Shown here piece after piece: positions 25,290 through 34,318 of a stretch of DNA of 64,000 bases. Numbering within the stretch: position 1 is the stretch's first letter; each line of letters opens with the position of its first letter. Origin of the DNA: an uncultured Sphingomonas sp. (GTDB taxonomy: Bacteria; Pseudomonadota; Alphaproteobacteria; Sphingomonadales; Sphingomonadaceae); contig NZ_CAKTFO010000003.1 of assembly GCF_934560975.1 (NCBI RefSeq), forward strand, positions 62,001 to 126,000, read 5' to 3'. The notes below the pieces were generated by a model. That model ran no database searches, was not told where the DNA came from, and saw only the letters and a list, made by a program, of their open reading frames with translations. The translations under genes and the position numbers were made by a program.

Positions 25290-26873
25290 CTAAATGGCGA
25301 TGTCCTGGTTGGGGGCGAGCCGGAGCTGGCGAGGCGGCTGGCCGGGCAAGTCGAGGGTGACGCTTTGCGGATCGATCGCGATGCCGCGCACTGCCACCGG
25401 AGTGCCGTCGTCGCGCGTCACCAGCCGCACGGCGCCGCCCCGCACCCGTGCGATCTCCCTCCCGTCCATTCCCAGGGTCGCCACCGGCCCATCGTAGCGC
25501 ATTTCGACCTTCCGTTTCCCATCGGTCCGCAGCGCAAGCCTGGTGCCCTGTGCGGCGGGGTGATGCGGGCGGACGTTCCAGTGGAGCAGGTCGCCGTCGG
25601 CGCGGACGCCCACCAGCCGCCAGGTATAATCCAGCATCACCAAAGCCGCCGGCGAGTAGCCGGGCTGGTCCTGCTGCGTGAAGCGCCCGGTGAGCGGATC
25701 CACCTGCTGCCGCATGGAGGAGTCCGCCTGGATCGCGTCGCACCACGCATCCATCATGGTGGTGAATTCGGCCGATCGCCGGTAATGGTCGAACCAGCGG
25801 CCGGCGCGCAGCGCGGTCAGCGCCTGGGCGGCACCGCCCCAGCTGTTGGCGGGTATCGGCCTGACGAAGCTGGGATCGTCCAGCGCGATCGAGGGTAGCG
25901 GCACCGGGCTCCAGAAGGCCTCGGGATTGCCGAGCTGTTGCTGCCAGATGTGGTCGAACGTCGCCTGGTCGACGACATGCTCGCCGCACACCCGGCTGAT
26001 CACGTCCCCCCGGATACGCACGAAGCGGCCCTGCGGATCGCGATCGTAGAAGGCCGCATCCTCGGCGCTGTACAGGCGCGACAGGATCAGGCGGCGCATC
26101 GTCTCCGCCGATTCTTCCCAGCGATCCGCTTCCGCACCGCGCCCCAGCGCGCGGGCCATGGCGGCAAGCGCCCGCCGCCCGCCGAACACCGTGGCGGACA
26201 AATCAGGGCAGAGGCGGGGCAGGGCGGCCAGGGGATGGTGCGCGGCGGCGTCCTTGTTGGGGCATTGATTGGGCAGGCCGGCCCAGCGCGGGCTGTTGTC
26301 GTGCCCTGTATCATAGGTGCAAAATCCCTCGACCAGTCCGGTGCCGCGCGTGTTGCGGTGGCGCACCAGCCACCCGTCCCAGGCCGCACAGGCGCGATAG
26401 GCCTGTGCCAGCAACGCATCGTCGCCGGTGGCCTGCGCCAGTTCCCACGCCGTGGCGGCGATCGGCACCACCATCTGGATCTGGCCGAACCCCGTTTCCG
26501 CAACCTTGTTGTTGGCCGGCAACTGCCCGTTGGCGCGCTGGAGATCGAAAAAGGTGGTTTGGCTGTTGCGCGCCACGTCGGGTCGCCAGTGGCGATAAAC
26601 CAGCGCCTCGTGCGGGCCGCATTCCTGCCAGATGCCCTGGTATGTCGCGCCCTCGATCAGCACGGGCGCGCTGACATACGGCATGACGCGGACATTGCCG
26701 GCGAGCACCGCCAGCGCCTTGTCATACGCCGCCTGCCAGCCGGCATTGGCGGTGTGGAAGATCGGGGCGCCGCTGTCGGCACTCGAAGACTGCGCGCGCG
26801 TCGCCTGGGGCAGCAAGGCCGCGGCGGCGGCGCTGCCGGCCAGAAACGCACGGCGGTCCACGGCCACGCTCAT
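25290..26873 (-). CDS. MGH1/GH63-like (alpha/alpha)6-barrel glycoside hydrolase, exported
   Basis: 527 residues. Tat-like leader (VDRRAFLAGSAAAAALLP). The core (about 45-425) has helical-barrel glycosidase features: GIWQECGPHEALVYRHW, a catalytic-type aspartate in YDTGHDNSPRW, and NSWGGAAQALTALRAGRWFDHY. A C-terminal beta-rich part (about 430-527) may be a sandwich domain. The DNSPRW element is seen in GH63-like and trehalase-like enzymes; I cannot assign a CAZy family. It overlaps the GH43 stop by four bases and is the last gene of the rhamnose operon, so an alpha-linked deoxyhexose or uronic-acid oligosaccharide is a reasonable substrate guess (inference). Confidence 0.72.
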   Translation of the reverse strand: MSVAVDRRAFLAGSAAAAALLPQATRAQSSSADSGAPIFHTANAGWQAAYDKALAVLAGNVRVMPYVSAPVLIEGATYQGIWQECGPHEALVYRHWRPDVARNSQTTFFDLQRANGQLPANNKVAETGFGQIQMVVPIAATAWELAQATGDDALLAQAYRACAAWDGWLVRHRNTRGTGLVEGFCTYDTGHDNSPRWAGLPNQCPNKDAAAHHPLAALPRLCPDLSATVFGGRRALAAMARALGRGAEADRWEESAETMRRLILSRLYSAEDAAFYDRDPQGRFVRIRGDVISRVCGEHVVDQATFDHIWQQQLGNPEAFWSPVPLPSIALDDPSFVRPIPANSWGGAAQALTALRAGRWFDHYRRSAEFTTMMDAWCDAIQADSSMRQQVDPLTGRFTQQDQPGYSPAALVMLDYTWRLVGVRADGDLLHWNVRPHHPAAQGTRLALRTDGKRKVEMRYDGPVATLGMDGREIARVRGGAVRLVTRDDGTPVAVRGIAIDPQSVTLDLPGQPPRQLRLAPNQDIAI

Positions 26874-28465
26874 GGATTCACCGGCTGGTGATCCACCCGC
26901 ACCCAGTCGATGTCGACCGCGCCGGCGGATTTCGTCTTGTTGAAGCTGAACAGAGCCGGGCGCGATCCCTTCCACCAGGAAAAGCGCGCCAGCCATGTCG
27001 GCGGACCCAGGGGTATGAACCGGCGGCCTCCATCCGCCCTGTAGGCATAACGCACCACCTGATCCTCGCCGATGTCCGCACGAAGTTCGATCACGGCGTT
27101 GCGCAGGGCGGGCCCGGCGGTTTCCACGCCTTCGCTGGCAAAGGTGACGCGGCTGACCCCGCCGCTCCGCACGATGCCGATCCAGCTCGGGCGGGCGCCG
27201 AACAGCGACAGGCCGGCGCGCTGCCCGTCCGCCATCCGGCTGGTGTCGAAGTGGGCGGTGACGATGCTCGCCGGCCCTTGCAGTACCTGGGTCAGCGTGT
27301 TGCGCGCGGTCACCAGATATTGGGCGGGCAGGGCGTTCAGCCTGAGCCAGCCGGGACGGGCCCGGAGGCTCCAGGCGGTATCGTGCGGATTGTGGTTCCA
27401 CGACCATTGCAGCCCCAGCCGGGGCGAGGCGAACGTGTCGGACGCCTGCAACTGGTCTGTCGTCGGTACGCTGCCGGTCGCGGGAACGGCGTGGGTCAGA
27501 ACCGGCTGGCCGGCGCTGCGGTCCGGGATCGGGCTGCCGATGATCGGCCAATCGTCCCGCCATTGCATCGGCTGCAGGTGGACGATCCGCCCAAAGGCAC
27601 CTGTCTGATTGAAGTGGAGGAACCAGCTTTCGCCTGACGGCGTCTCCACCCAGCCGCCCTGGTGCGGGCCCTGGATCGGGGTCGTGCCGGGCTCCAGCAC
27701 GGTGCGCCATTCATACGGGCCGTCGATCCGGCGCGCGCGTCCCACGGCTTGCGGGCCGGTGCCGACGCCGCCGATAGGCGCGAAGATGTAGTACCAGCCG
27801 TTGCGCTTGTAGAGCTTGGGCCCTTCCAGCACGGGCAGGTTGATCTTGTCCTCCGCGATCAGCACGCCGTCGTCGAGGATACGGGTGCCGTCCGGCGACA
27901 TGCGGTGCAGGATCAGCGGACCCGCGCCCAGCTTGGAGTGGACCAGCCAGGCTTGGCCGTCATCGTCCCAAAACGGGCAGGGGTCCTCCAACCCGGCTTG
28001 CGCGATGACCTGGACCGGCTTGGACCAGGGACCGGCCGGATCCTCGGCGGTGGCCATGAAGATGCCTTCGTCCGGCGTCGGCCAGTAGACGTAGAACAGG
28101 CCGTCATGGTGCCGGATGCTGGGCGCCCACACGCCGCTGGCATATTTGGTGCCGCCGATCGGCTTGGTGGTGGCATCGGTCAGCAGGTGCGGACCGGGCA
28201 TGTCATAGTCTCGCGCGAACGGCAGCTTGGGGAGGACATGGCCGACGATGGACCAATGGACCAGGTCGCGCGAATGCAGCACGGGAATGCCCGGCGAGAA
28301 GTGGAAGCTGGAGGCGATCAGGTAATAATCGCTGCCGACGCGCACCACGTCCGGATCGGAATAATCGGCGAATAGCACCGGGTTGCGGTAGGTCGCCGGC
28401 GCAGGCGCGGCCGTGGCCTGCACCGACAAAGCGGCGGCCGCGATCGCGAGGAGGGGGACGCGCAT
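26870..28465 (-). CDS. Glycoside hydrolase family 43 protein with C-terminal beta-sandwich domain
   Basis: 531 residues with a signal peptide (LLAIAAAALSVQATAA). The five-bladed GH43 propeller has its three acids: Asp37 in ADYSDPDVV (base), Asp161 in LEDPCPFWDDDG (pKa modulator) and Glu214 in VLEGPKLYK (acid). A second domain from about 345 (FASPRLGLQWSWNHNP) is the concanavalin-like sandwich common in beta-xylosidase and arabinofuranosidase GH43 enzymes. It should release arabinose or xylose from plant hemicellulose or pectin side chains. It starts one base inside the rhaT stop (TGATG) and overlaps the next glycosidase by four bases. Confidence 0.9.
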   Translation of the reverse strand: MRVPLLAIAAAALSVQATAAPAPATYRNPVLFADYSDPDVVRVGSDYYLIASSFHFSPGIPVLHSRDLVHWSIVGHVLPKLPFARDYDMPGPHLLTDATTKPIGGTKYASGVWAPSIRHHDGLFYVYWPTPDEGIFMATAEDPAGPWSKPVQVIAQAGLEDPCPFWDDDGQAWLVHSKLGAGPLILHRMSPDGTRILDDGVLIAEDKINLPVLEGPKLYKRNGWYYIFAPIGGVGTGPQAVGRARRIDGPYEWRTVLEPGTTPIQGPHQGGWVETPSGESWFLHFNQTGAFGRIVHLQPMQWRDDWPIIGSPIPDRSAGQPVLTHAVPATGSVPTTDQLQASDTFASPRLGLQWSWNHNPHDTAWSLRARPGWLRLNALPAQYLVTARNTLTQVLQGPASIVTAHFDTSRMADGQRAGLSLFGARPSWIGIVRSGGVSRVTFASEGVETAGPALRNAVIELRADIGEDQVVRYAYRADGGRRFIPLGPPTWLARFSWWKGSRPALFSFNKTKSAGAVDIDWVRVDHQPVNP

Positions 28466-29562
28466 CAGACCTCCATCCTGTTGCCATAGCCGATCACGAT
28501 CGTCGCCACGATCAGCAGGGCGATGCCGCCCCACACCTGTGCGCGGACGCTCGTCGTCGCGCTCCGCCACTCGCGGAATGCGAAGCCCCACAATGTCCCG
28601 AAGATGATGATGGATGCCATGTGCAGCGTCCAGGACGAAAAGCCGAAGCGGCCCATCTGGCTTTCGCCCATCGTGTAGAAGAAGAATTGCAGGTACCAGG
28701 CAAGCCCGGCGAGCGCGCACAGCATGTAGTTGGACAGGAGGGGAGGGCGCTGCGTTACGCCAGGGTCGCCCAAATCGCCGGGTTCGGCGATCGGGCGGGT
28801 CCTGCCGAGCCACTGGCCGGCGCTGCGGTTGCGCGCCATCAGGATCGCGCACCAGATGCCGTTGGTGACGAGGCCGCCGGCCATGACCAGGCACAGCACA
28901 GGGAGTCCGGTCCAAAGCGGGCCGGTGCCGGCCGCCGCGGACAGCGTCCTGATCGGCTGACCGGCGGCGAGTCCGAAAGCGAAGCAGGACGACATGATGC
29001 CGGAAAAGCAGGCGACCAGGATCCCCTTCCTGAAATCGAACTCGGCAACGGCTGCGCGCTTGGCTTCGGCCGACAGCGCGGCATCCTTGCGCGCGCCGGC
29101 GGCGGCCACGACGATGATCCCCGACAGGGTGAACACCAGACCCAGCAGGATGATCCGGCCGCTGTCCGTCGCCAGCAGCTTGGCCGCGAAATCGCCCTGC
29201 ACAAGCGGCGGGATCAGCGTGCCGAACACGGTGCACAGGCCCAACACGACCGCCGTACCCAGCGACAGGCCAAGATAGCGCATCGTCAACCCGTAGGTCA
29301 GCCCGCCAAAGCCCCACAAGGCGCCGAACAGGATCGGCCGCAGCAAGACGGAGGCAGGCGCGGCGGCGATCACGCCCAGCAGGTCGCGGGTTTGCAGCGA
29401 GGCGAACAGCCACGGCGCGATCAGCCAAGACACGATCCCGCCCGTGAGCCAGAACACCTCCCACGACCATCCCCTTACCCGGCGGTATGGCACGTAGAAG
29501 CTGGCGGATGCGATGCCGCCCAGCCAGTGAAAGCCGACGCCGAGCAGCGGATCGGGCGTCAT
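28465..29562 (-). CDS. rhaT: L-rhamnose/proton symporter
   Basis: 365 residues with ten hydrophobic segments. RhaT signatures are visible: GFHWLGGIASASFYVPYRRVRGWSWEVFWLTGGIVSW at the N-terminus and FFFYTMGESQMGRFGFSSWTLHMASIIIFGTLWG near the C-terminus. E. coli RhaT is slightly shorter; the difference lies mainly in the loop around GRTRPIAEPGDLGDPGVTQR. It imports L-rhamnose with a proton. Its ATG overlaps the lactonase stop by four bases. Its presence with L-rhamnonate dehydratase fixes rhamnose as the sugar handled here. Confidence 0.93.
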   Translation of the reverse strand: MTPDPLLGVGFHWLGGIASASFYVPYRRVRGWSWEVFWLTGGIVSWLIAPWLFASLQTRDLLGVIAAAPASVLLRPILFGALWGFGGLTYGLTMRYLGLSLGTAVVLGLCTVFGTLIPPLVQGDFAAKLLATDSGRIILLGLVFTLSGIIVVAAAGARKDAALSAEAKRAAVAEFDFRKGILVACFSGIMSSCFAFGLAAGQPIRTLSAAAGTGPLWTGLPVLCLVMAGGLVTNGIWCAILMARNRSAGQWLGRTRPIAEPGDLGDPGVTQRPPLLSNYMLCALAGLAWYLQFFFYTMGESQMGRFGFSSWTLHMASIIIFGTLWGFAFREWRSATTSVRAQVWGGIALLIVATIVIGYGNRMEV

Positions 29563-30479
29563 TGCGAACCTCCGGACAGGTTGATGCCGAGCCGGTAGAG
29601 CCGGTTGGCGTTGCCGGCGAACATCGCCTGCCGTTCGCCCAGCACCATGTCGGCAACGGCATCGTGCAGGGTGGCGAGTGTCTCGTCGAAGGTGGCGAAC
29701 AGGCGATCGGTCGGAAAGTCGCTTGCCATCATCACCCGTTCGGGGCCGAACAGGTCGATCGCGGCGCGTATCCGATCGCGTGCGGCGGATGCATCCCACG
29801 GCTTCACCGCGAAGCCGAGACCGGAAATCTTGATCGCGACATGGGGCAGGGGCGCAAGCGCGCGCAAGCCGGTCAGCCAGTCGCCCACTCCGTCCACGCC
29901 CATCCCGGCATGGTTCACGAAGACAGGAATGTCCGGGTGTCGCGCGATCAGCGGCGCAAGCGCGGCCAGCTGGGCAGGATAGGCTTGCAGGTCGAACGAC
30001 AGGTCGTGCCGCGCCAGTGCGGCGTATCCGCGCCGCCAGGCGGGATCGCCGGTCAGGTCGCGGGGCGTGTAGCTATGCTGCGGATCGGGATGCCAGCTGA
30101 CGATCTGCCGGATGCCCCGCACGCGGGAGCGGGTCGCCTGCGCCGCCAGCGACGCTTCCACATGCAGCCCGTCGAGGGCCGCAAAAGCGACGATCCCGTC
30201 GGGCGCGCCCGCGTCCGCGTTCAGCTGCTGGAGCCAGTCGGTCTCCGCCAGAGCCTGATCGGCTGCCGCCCCCGCTTCCACATGGACCATCCCCACCACA
30301 TTCCAGCGGTGCGCCTCGGCCCGATACGCGTCCGTGCCGTAATGGGACGCGATCGACGCGACGTTGCCGTTGGGCCCATCGTCCGAAAAGGGCGGGGTGA
30401 GCCAGGTATAACGAAGGTGCGCCAGGTCCCAGAAATGGACATGCGCATCGATAAACGGGAGGGTGTCGCTATCCGCCAT
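29559..30479 (-). CDS. L-rhamnono-lactonase (amidohydrolase 2 family)
   Basis: 306 residues, cytoplasmic. The amidohydrolase-2 metal motif is at the N-terminus (IDAHVHFWD), with the later His in VFVNHAG and Asp in MMASDFPTDRL. The family includes L-fuconolactonase and the L-rhamnono-gamma-lactonase of the Sphingomonas rhamnose pathway (LRA2). It opens the lactone made by L-rhamnose dehydrogenase to L-rhamnonate. It lies between the SDR and rhaT in the minus-strand operon, 55 bases after the SDR stop. Substrate is assigned from context and family. Confidence 0.88.
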   Translation of the reverse strand: MADSDTLPFIDAHVHFWDLAHLRYTWLTPPFSDDGPNGNVASIASHYGTDAYRAEAHRWNVVGMVHVEAGAAADQALAETDWLQQLNADAGAPDGIVAFAALDGLHVEASLAAQATRSRVRGIRQIVSWHPDPQHSYTPRDLTGDPAWRRGYAALARHDLSFDLQAYPAQLAALAPLIARHPDIPVFVNHAGMGVDGVGDWLTGLRALAPLPHVAIKISGLGFAVKPWDASAARDRIRAAIDLFGPERVMMASDFPTDRLFATFDETLATLHDAVADMVLGERQAMFAGNANRLYRLGINLSGGSQ

Positions 30480-30534
30480 TCGGCTATCCTCTCGCAGCAG
30501 GCGCCCCCGGCTATTGCCGTGGGGTGCATCGTCG

Positions 30535-31296
30535 TCAGAAGGTGGTTCGTCCTCCCGACGTGTCGAATGTCGCGGCGGTTGTGAAGCTGCATTCCTCCGA
30601 CGCCATGAAGCAGATCATCGCGGCGGATTCCTCCACCTCGCCCAGGCGTCCCATCGGGATCTTGCCGCGCATGTAGCTGACCTGGCTTTCCGGCAATTGC
30701 TCCAGGATCGGGCTTTCAAACGTCGCCGGGGTGATGGCGTTGGCGACGATGCCGCCGGGTCCGCCCTTGCCGGCCAGTTCCTTGCCCAGCGACTTGGTGA
30801 ATCCGATCACCGCGGCCTTGGACGCCGAATAGGCCGACGCATTGGGATTGCCTTCCTTGCCCGCCACCGACGCGACGTTGACGATCCGGCCATAGCCGCC
30901 GTCCAGCATCAACGGCACCACTGCGCGATTGCAATGGAACAGGCCGGTCAGGTTGGTGTCGATCACCCGTCGCCAGCTGTCCAGCGGATATTCGTGCACC
31001 GGGGCGGTGGCACCGGTGATGCCGGCCGAGCAGATCAGGATGTCGACCCGGCCGAGCGCGGCATGGCTTGCGGCGGTGGCCCGCTCCACCGCAGCCGGAT
31101 CGGCCACGTCCAGCACCTCCCTGTGCGCTGCCCCGATCTCGGCATGGATCGCCGCCAGCGGAGCCTCGTTCAGATCCCACAGGGCGACGCGACCGCCCTC
31201 CGCGACGATGCGCGCGGCGACGGCCCTGCCAAGCCCGGACGCGGCGCCGGTGACGATGGCGGTGCGGCCGGCGAAGCGGCCGGCGAAGATCGTCAT
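30535..31296 (-). CDS. SDR dehydrogenase, probable L-2-keto-3-deoxyrhamnonate 4-dehydrogenase
   Basis: 253 residues. NAD-binding TGAASGLG, ICSAGITG, catalytic Ser in NVASVAG and Tyr-x3-Lys in YSASKAAV. The neighbour downstream in the pathway, an FAH-fold hydrolase, needs a 2,4-diketo acid, and in the Sphingomonas diketo pathway an SDR (LRA5) makes it from 2-keto-3-deoxy-L-rhamnonate. Its ATG overlaps the hydrolase stop by four bases, which supports consecutive steps. The other SDR of the locus (34315) is the better match to rhamnose dehydrogenase, leaving this one for the later step. Confidence 0.85.
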   Translation of the reverse strand: MTIFAGRFAGRTAIVTGAASGLGRAVAARIVAEGGRVALWDLNEAPLAAIHAEIGAAHREVLDVADPAAVERATAASHAALGRVDILICSAGITGATAPVHEYPLDSWRRVIDTNLTGLFHCNRAVVPLMLDGGYGRIVNVASVAGKEGNPNASAYSASKAAVIGFTKSLGKELAGKGGPGGIVANAITPATFESPILEQLPESQVSYMRGKIPMGRLGEVEESAAMICFMASEECSFTTAATFDTSGGRTTF

Positions 31297-32150
31297 GCCG
31301 CCGCACCCGTGCGGGGATGCTGCCACGCAACGACCTGCTGGGTCTGCTCGCCCAAGCCGTCGATGGCGAGGTGCATGGTGTCGCCGGCCTTCAGGAACAC
31401 GGCGTCGGGCTTGCGTCCTTCGCCCACCCCCGGCGGGGTGCCGGTGATCAGGAGGTCGCCGGGCTCCAGCGTCACATATTCGCTGACATAGGCAATCAGC
31501 TCGTCCAGCGGGAAGATCATCGTGCGGGTATTTCCCGACTGCATCCGCTCGCCATTCACATCCAGGCGCATGGCAAGGTGCTGCGGATCGCCGACCGCAT
31601 CCGGCGTGACCAGCCACGGGCCGACCGGGCAGAATGTGTCATGCCCCTTGCCCTTGGACCATTGGGTGCCGCGCTGCTTCTGGTTGAAGCGTTCCGACAG
31701 GTCGTTGACCAGCACATAGCCGGCGACATGGTCGAGCGCCTCGGCACGTTCCACATATTGGCAGCGTTTGCCGATCACCACGCCCAGCTCCACTTCCCAG
31801 TCGGCATGGGTCGATCCGCGCGGCAGCATCACGGGATCGTTCGGCCCGCTCAGGCTGGACAGGGACTTCATGAACATCATCGGTTCGGACGGGATCGGCA
31901 GGTTCGATTCGATCGCGTGATCGCGATAGTTCAGCCCGATCGCCACGATCTTGCCGATGCCGGCCACCGGCACGCCATAGCGGGGCGCGCCCTCTACCAG
32001 CGGCAACGTATCGGGATCGATCTCGCGCAGGAGGGCGAGGCTGTCGATCCGGATGTCGGCGACCACGCCGGACAGGTCGCGGATGCGGCTGGAGTGATCC
32101 ACCAACCCCGGCTTTTCGGCACCGGCAGGACCGTAGCGGCACAACTTCAT
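31293..32150 (-). CDS. FAH-family 2,4-diketo-3-deoxy-L-rhamnonate hydrolase
   Basis: 285 residues. The N-terminal MKLCRYGPAGAEKPGLVD and the C-terminal fumarylacetoacetase domain are typical of this subfamily: IVAIGLNYRDHAIES, metal ligands in DWEVELGVVIG, VNDLSERFNQKQRGTQWSKGKGHDTFCPVGPWLV, and GDLLITGTPPGVGEGRKP. The Sphingomonas enzyme LRA6 cleaves 2,4-diketo-3-deoxy-L-rhamnonate to pyruvate and L-lactate. The L-lactate dehydrogenase gene across the divergent promoter (35081) would handle the second product. GAGGA precedes ATG 32150; it starts 11 bases after the dehydratase stop. Confidence 0.92.
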   Translation of the reverse strand: MKLCRYGPAGAEKPGLVDHSSRIRDLSGVVADIRIDSLALLREIDPDTLPLVEGAPRYGVPVAGIGKIVAIGLNYRDHAIESNLPIPSEPMMFMKSLSSLSGPNDPVMLPRGSTHADWEVELGVVIGKRCQYVERAEALDHVAGYVLVNDLSERFNQKQRGTQWSKGKGHDTFCPVGPWLVTPDAVGDPQHLAMRLDVNGERMQSGNTRTMIFPLDELIAYVSEYVTLEPGDLLITGTPPGVGEGRKPDAVFLKAGDTMHLAIDGLGEQTQQVVAWQHPRTGAAA

Positions 32151-32161
32151 CGGGGGCGTCC

Positions 32162-33346
32162 TCAGTGCGTGTAGGGGCGATGCAGCGCGACGTCGGGATT
32201 GAGCGTCACGCCGAAACCGGGCTTGTCGAGCGCGGACACGGGCATGCGTCCGTTTTCCGGCACCGGTTCGCCCAGGAGCTGCGGTGCGAACATCGGCACG
32301 ATTTCCGTCGGCCCCGGATGCATCATCAGGAACTCGGCGAAGGGCGAGTTGTGGCGCGTGATCACGAAATGGTAGCTGTAGACGGAGGAGCCGTGCGGCA
32401 CGACCAGCTTGCCGCGCGCATCGGCCAGCGCGCTGATCTTGAGCAATTCGGTGATGCCGCCGCACCAGCCGACATCGGGCTGGATGATGTCGCAGCATTC
32501 CATCTCCAGCAGCATGCGGAAGCCCCAGCGGGTCGCCTCATGCTCGCCCGTGGTGACCAGCATGCCGCGCGGCACGTTGCGGCGCAGCTCCGCATAGCCC
32601 CAATAATCGTCGGGGCTGATCGCCTCCTCGATCCACTTCAGCCCATGTTCGTGGCAGGCGATCGCCAGGCGCGTGGCGTAGTCCACGTCCAGCGCCATCC
32701 AGCAATCGTACATCAGCCAGAAATCCGGGCCGCATCTTTCACGCATCTCGGCCAGCAGCGCGACATTCTTGCGCAGCCCCTCCGCACCCTCGGCCGGGCC
32801 ATGGTGCAGCGGCAGCTTGCCCCCGATGAAGCCGAGTTCCCGGGCGACGTCCGGGCGTGCGCCGGTCGCGTAGAATTGCAGCTCGTCGCGCACCGCGCCG
32901 CCGAGGAGGCGATAGACCGGTTCGTCCCGCAGCTTGCCGATCAGGTCCCACAGCGCCAGGTCCACACCGGAAATGGCGTTGATCACCAGGCCCTTGCGAC
33001 CGTAATATTGGGTCGAGAAGTACATCTGGTCCCAGATCTTCTCGGTTTCCGTGGGGTCGCGGCCCTCCAGGAAGCGGGCCAGGTGACGCTCGACGATGTA
33101 GCAGGCCGGTTCGCCGCCGGTAGTGACGGCAAAGCCCGTGACGCCATTCTCCGCCTCGATCTCCACCACCAAAGTGCCCAGCACGTTGATGCCGAAGCTC
33201 TGCCGGGATGCGCGATATTCGGGATAGCGCGCCATCGGCGTGGCGATGTGATCGTCGATCCAATGGCCTCCGCCCTGATCGTGATAGTCGGCGCCGCCGC
33301 CACGCACGGTGAAAGCGCGAACATGCTTGATCCGCGGAAAGCCCAT
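32162..33346 (-). CDS. rhmD: L-rhamnonate dehydratase
   Basis: 394 residues of the enolase superfamily, mandelate racemase group. The N-terminus GGGADYHDQGGGHWIDDHIATPMARYPEYRASRQSFGINVLGTLVVE and later HHGPAEGAEGLRKN are distinctive of RhmD. Metal ligands appear in YDCW (Asp), WIEEAISPDDYWG (Glu) and TTGEHEATRWG (Glu/His); the base-type His is in VVPHGSSVYSYHF. It dehydrates L-rhamnonate to 2-keto-3-deoxy-L-rhamnonate. It is the first gene of the seven-gene minus-strand operon and is divergent from the IclR regulator gene, with direct repeats in the 138-base gap. Confidence 0.96.
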   Translation of the reverse strand: MGFPRIKHVRAFTVRGGGADYHDQGGGHWIDDHIATPMARYPEYRASRQSFGINVLGTLVVEIEAENGVTGFAVTTGGEPACYIVERHLARFLEGRDPTETEKIWDQMYFSTQYYGRKGLVINAISGVDLALWDLIGKLRDEPVYRLLGGAVRDELQFYATGARPDVARELGFIGGKLPLHHGPAEGAEGLRKNVALLAEMRERCGPDFWLMYDCWMALDVDYATRLAIACHEHGLKWIEEAISPDDYWGYAELRRNVPRGMLVTTGEHEATRWGFRMLLEMECCDIIQPDVGWCGGITELLKISALADARGKLVVPHGSSVYSYHFVITRHNSPFAEFLMMHPGPTEIVPMFAPQLLGEPVPENGRMPVSALDKPGFGVTLNPDVALHRPYTH

Positions 33347-33389
33347 CAGCGTCCTCTATCCGTCAAAAGGGCGGGCATCTCGTTCCACC

Positions 33390-33420
33390 ATGCGGTACAA
33401 CCGTCATCGATGCGGTACAA
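33390..33420. promoter_or_regulatory. Direct repeats ATGCGGTACAA, 20 bp apart
   Basis: ATGCGGTACAA occurs at 33390-33400 and identically at 33410-33420, so one face of the helix carries two copies. The pair lies 45 bases upstream of the rhmD start in the rhmD/IclR gap. It is a candidate operator for the rhamnose operon, possibly for the adjacent IclR protein. Confidence 0.55.
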
Positions 33421-33455
33421 TCAGCCGCGCAAGGGCCCTATTGCTCCCTGTTAAT

Positions 33456-33472
33456 TTCCATATTATGGGAAT
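33456..33472. promoter_or_regulatory. IclR-type box upstream of the IclR gene
   Basis: TTCCATATTATGGGAA (33456-33471) is a near-palindrome 13 bases before the IclR start codon. Its core CATATTATGGGAAT matches 13 of 14 bases of a box on the opposite strand at 36431-36444 before the TonB receptor. Position over the leader suggests autorepression. Confidence 0.55.
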
Positions 33473-33484
33473 GGATACTAGTAA

Positions 33485-34318
33485 ATGAGAAAACCTACGT
33501 CAAATGCTGTTTCACCCGATCACGCTTCGGACAAGGGGGCACGCACCGCGTCGGGCAGCCAGACATTGCTTCGGGGGCTGGATGTGATCGAGGCGGTGGT
33601 GAACGGTCCGGTGCCGCTGGCGGAGCTTGCGTCCGGCCTGGGCCTGACGCGCTCCACCGCGCATCGGCTGGCGACCGCGCTGATCGAGCGCCGTTACCTT
33701 ACCTTCACCCCGCGGCTGGGTTATCAGTTCGGGCCCAAGCTGCTCGAACTGGGCTTCGCGGCACAGCGGCAGACCGACATCGTCCAGGTGGCGCGGCCGC
33801 ATCTGGAGGAACTCGCCGCCCAGACCGAAGACACGGTTCACATCGGCGTGCGCGACCACGATCGGGCGCTCTACCTCGACAAGATTTCAGGCCGCCGCCG
33901 GGTGGAGATCAGCAGCCGCATCGGCGATCGCCAGCCGCTGACGGCCACCGGGCTCGGCAAGGCGCTGCTGCTGGACGATCCCAGCGCGGACTGGGCGCAG
34001 CTGGTGGCGGAGGATCGCCGGGCCGGCGCGCGCGAGATCGATTATGCGACCTGGGCAACGCGGATGCAGGCCTATGTTGCCGATGGCTTTGCCTACGATC
34101 TTGAAGAGAATGAGGACCTGATCCGCTGCGTCGCGGCGCCCCTTCGCGATGCGAGCAGCCGGATCGTCGGCGCGATCAGCGTGTCCAGCGCCGCGCAATA
34201 TATGGACGATGACCGCATGGCGCGGCTGGCGGGGGAGGTGCGCGACACCGCCATCGCGATCAGCCGCGACCTTGGCTGGTCGGGCTCCAAGGAGAAACCG
34301 GACATGGGAGCGGCATGA
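33485..34318 (+). CDS. IclR family transcriptional regulator of the rhamnose locus
   Basis: 277 residues. A winged helix-turn-helix at about 25-85 (LLRGLDVIEAVVNGPVPLAELASGLGLTRSTAHRLATALIERRYL) is followed by the IclR effector domain (LELGFAAQRQ, EDTVHIGVRDHDRALYLDKISG, LTATGLGKALLLD). IclR proteins sense small metabolites, often sugar acids, and act as repressors or activators. Its ATGA overlap with the rhamnose dehydrogenase gene and its divergence from rhmD make it the local regulator; the effector may be rhamnonate or 2-keto-3-deoxyrhamnonate (inference). Confidence 0.93.
   Translation: MRKPTSNAVSPDHASDKGARTASGSQTLLRGLDVIEAVVNGPVPLAELASGLGLTRSTAHRLATALIERRYLTFTPRLGYQFGPKLLELGFAAQRQTDIVQVARPHLEELAAQTEDTVHIGVRDHDRALYLDKISGRRRVEISSRIGDRQPLTATGLGKALLLDDPSADWAQLVAEDRRAGAREIDYATWATRMQAYVADGFAYDLEENEDLIRCVAAPLRDASSRIVGAISVSSAAQYMDDDRMARLAGEVRDTAIAISRDLGWSGSKEKPDMGAA

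Noticed and set aside
28465..33346. L-fucose rather than L-rhamnose catabolism
   Set aside because: The dehydratase carries RhmD-specific sequence and the permease is RhaT, both pointing to rhamnose.
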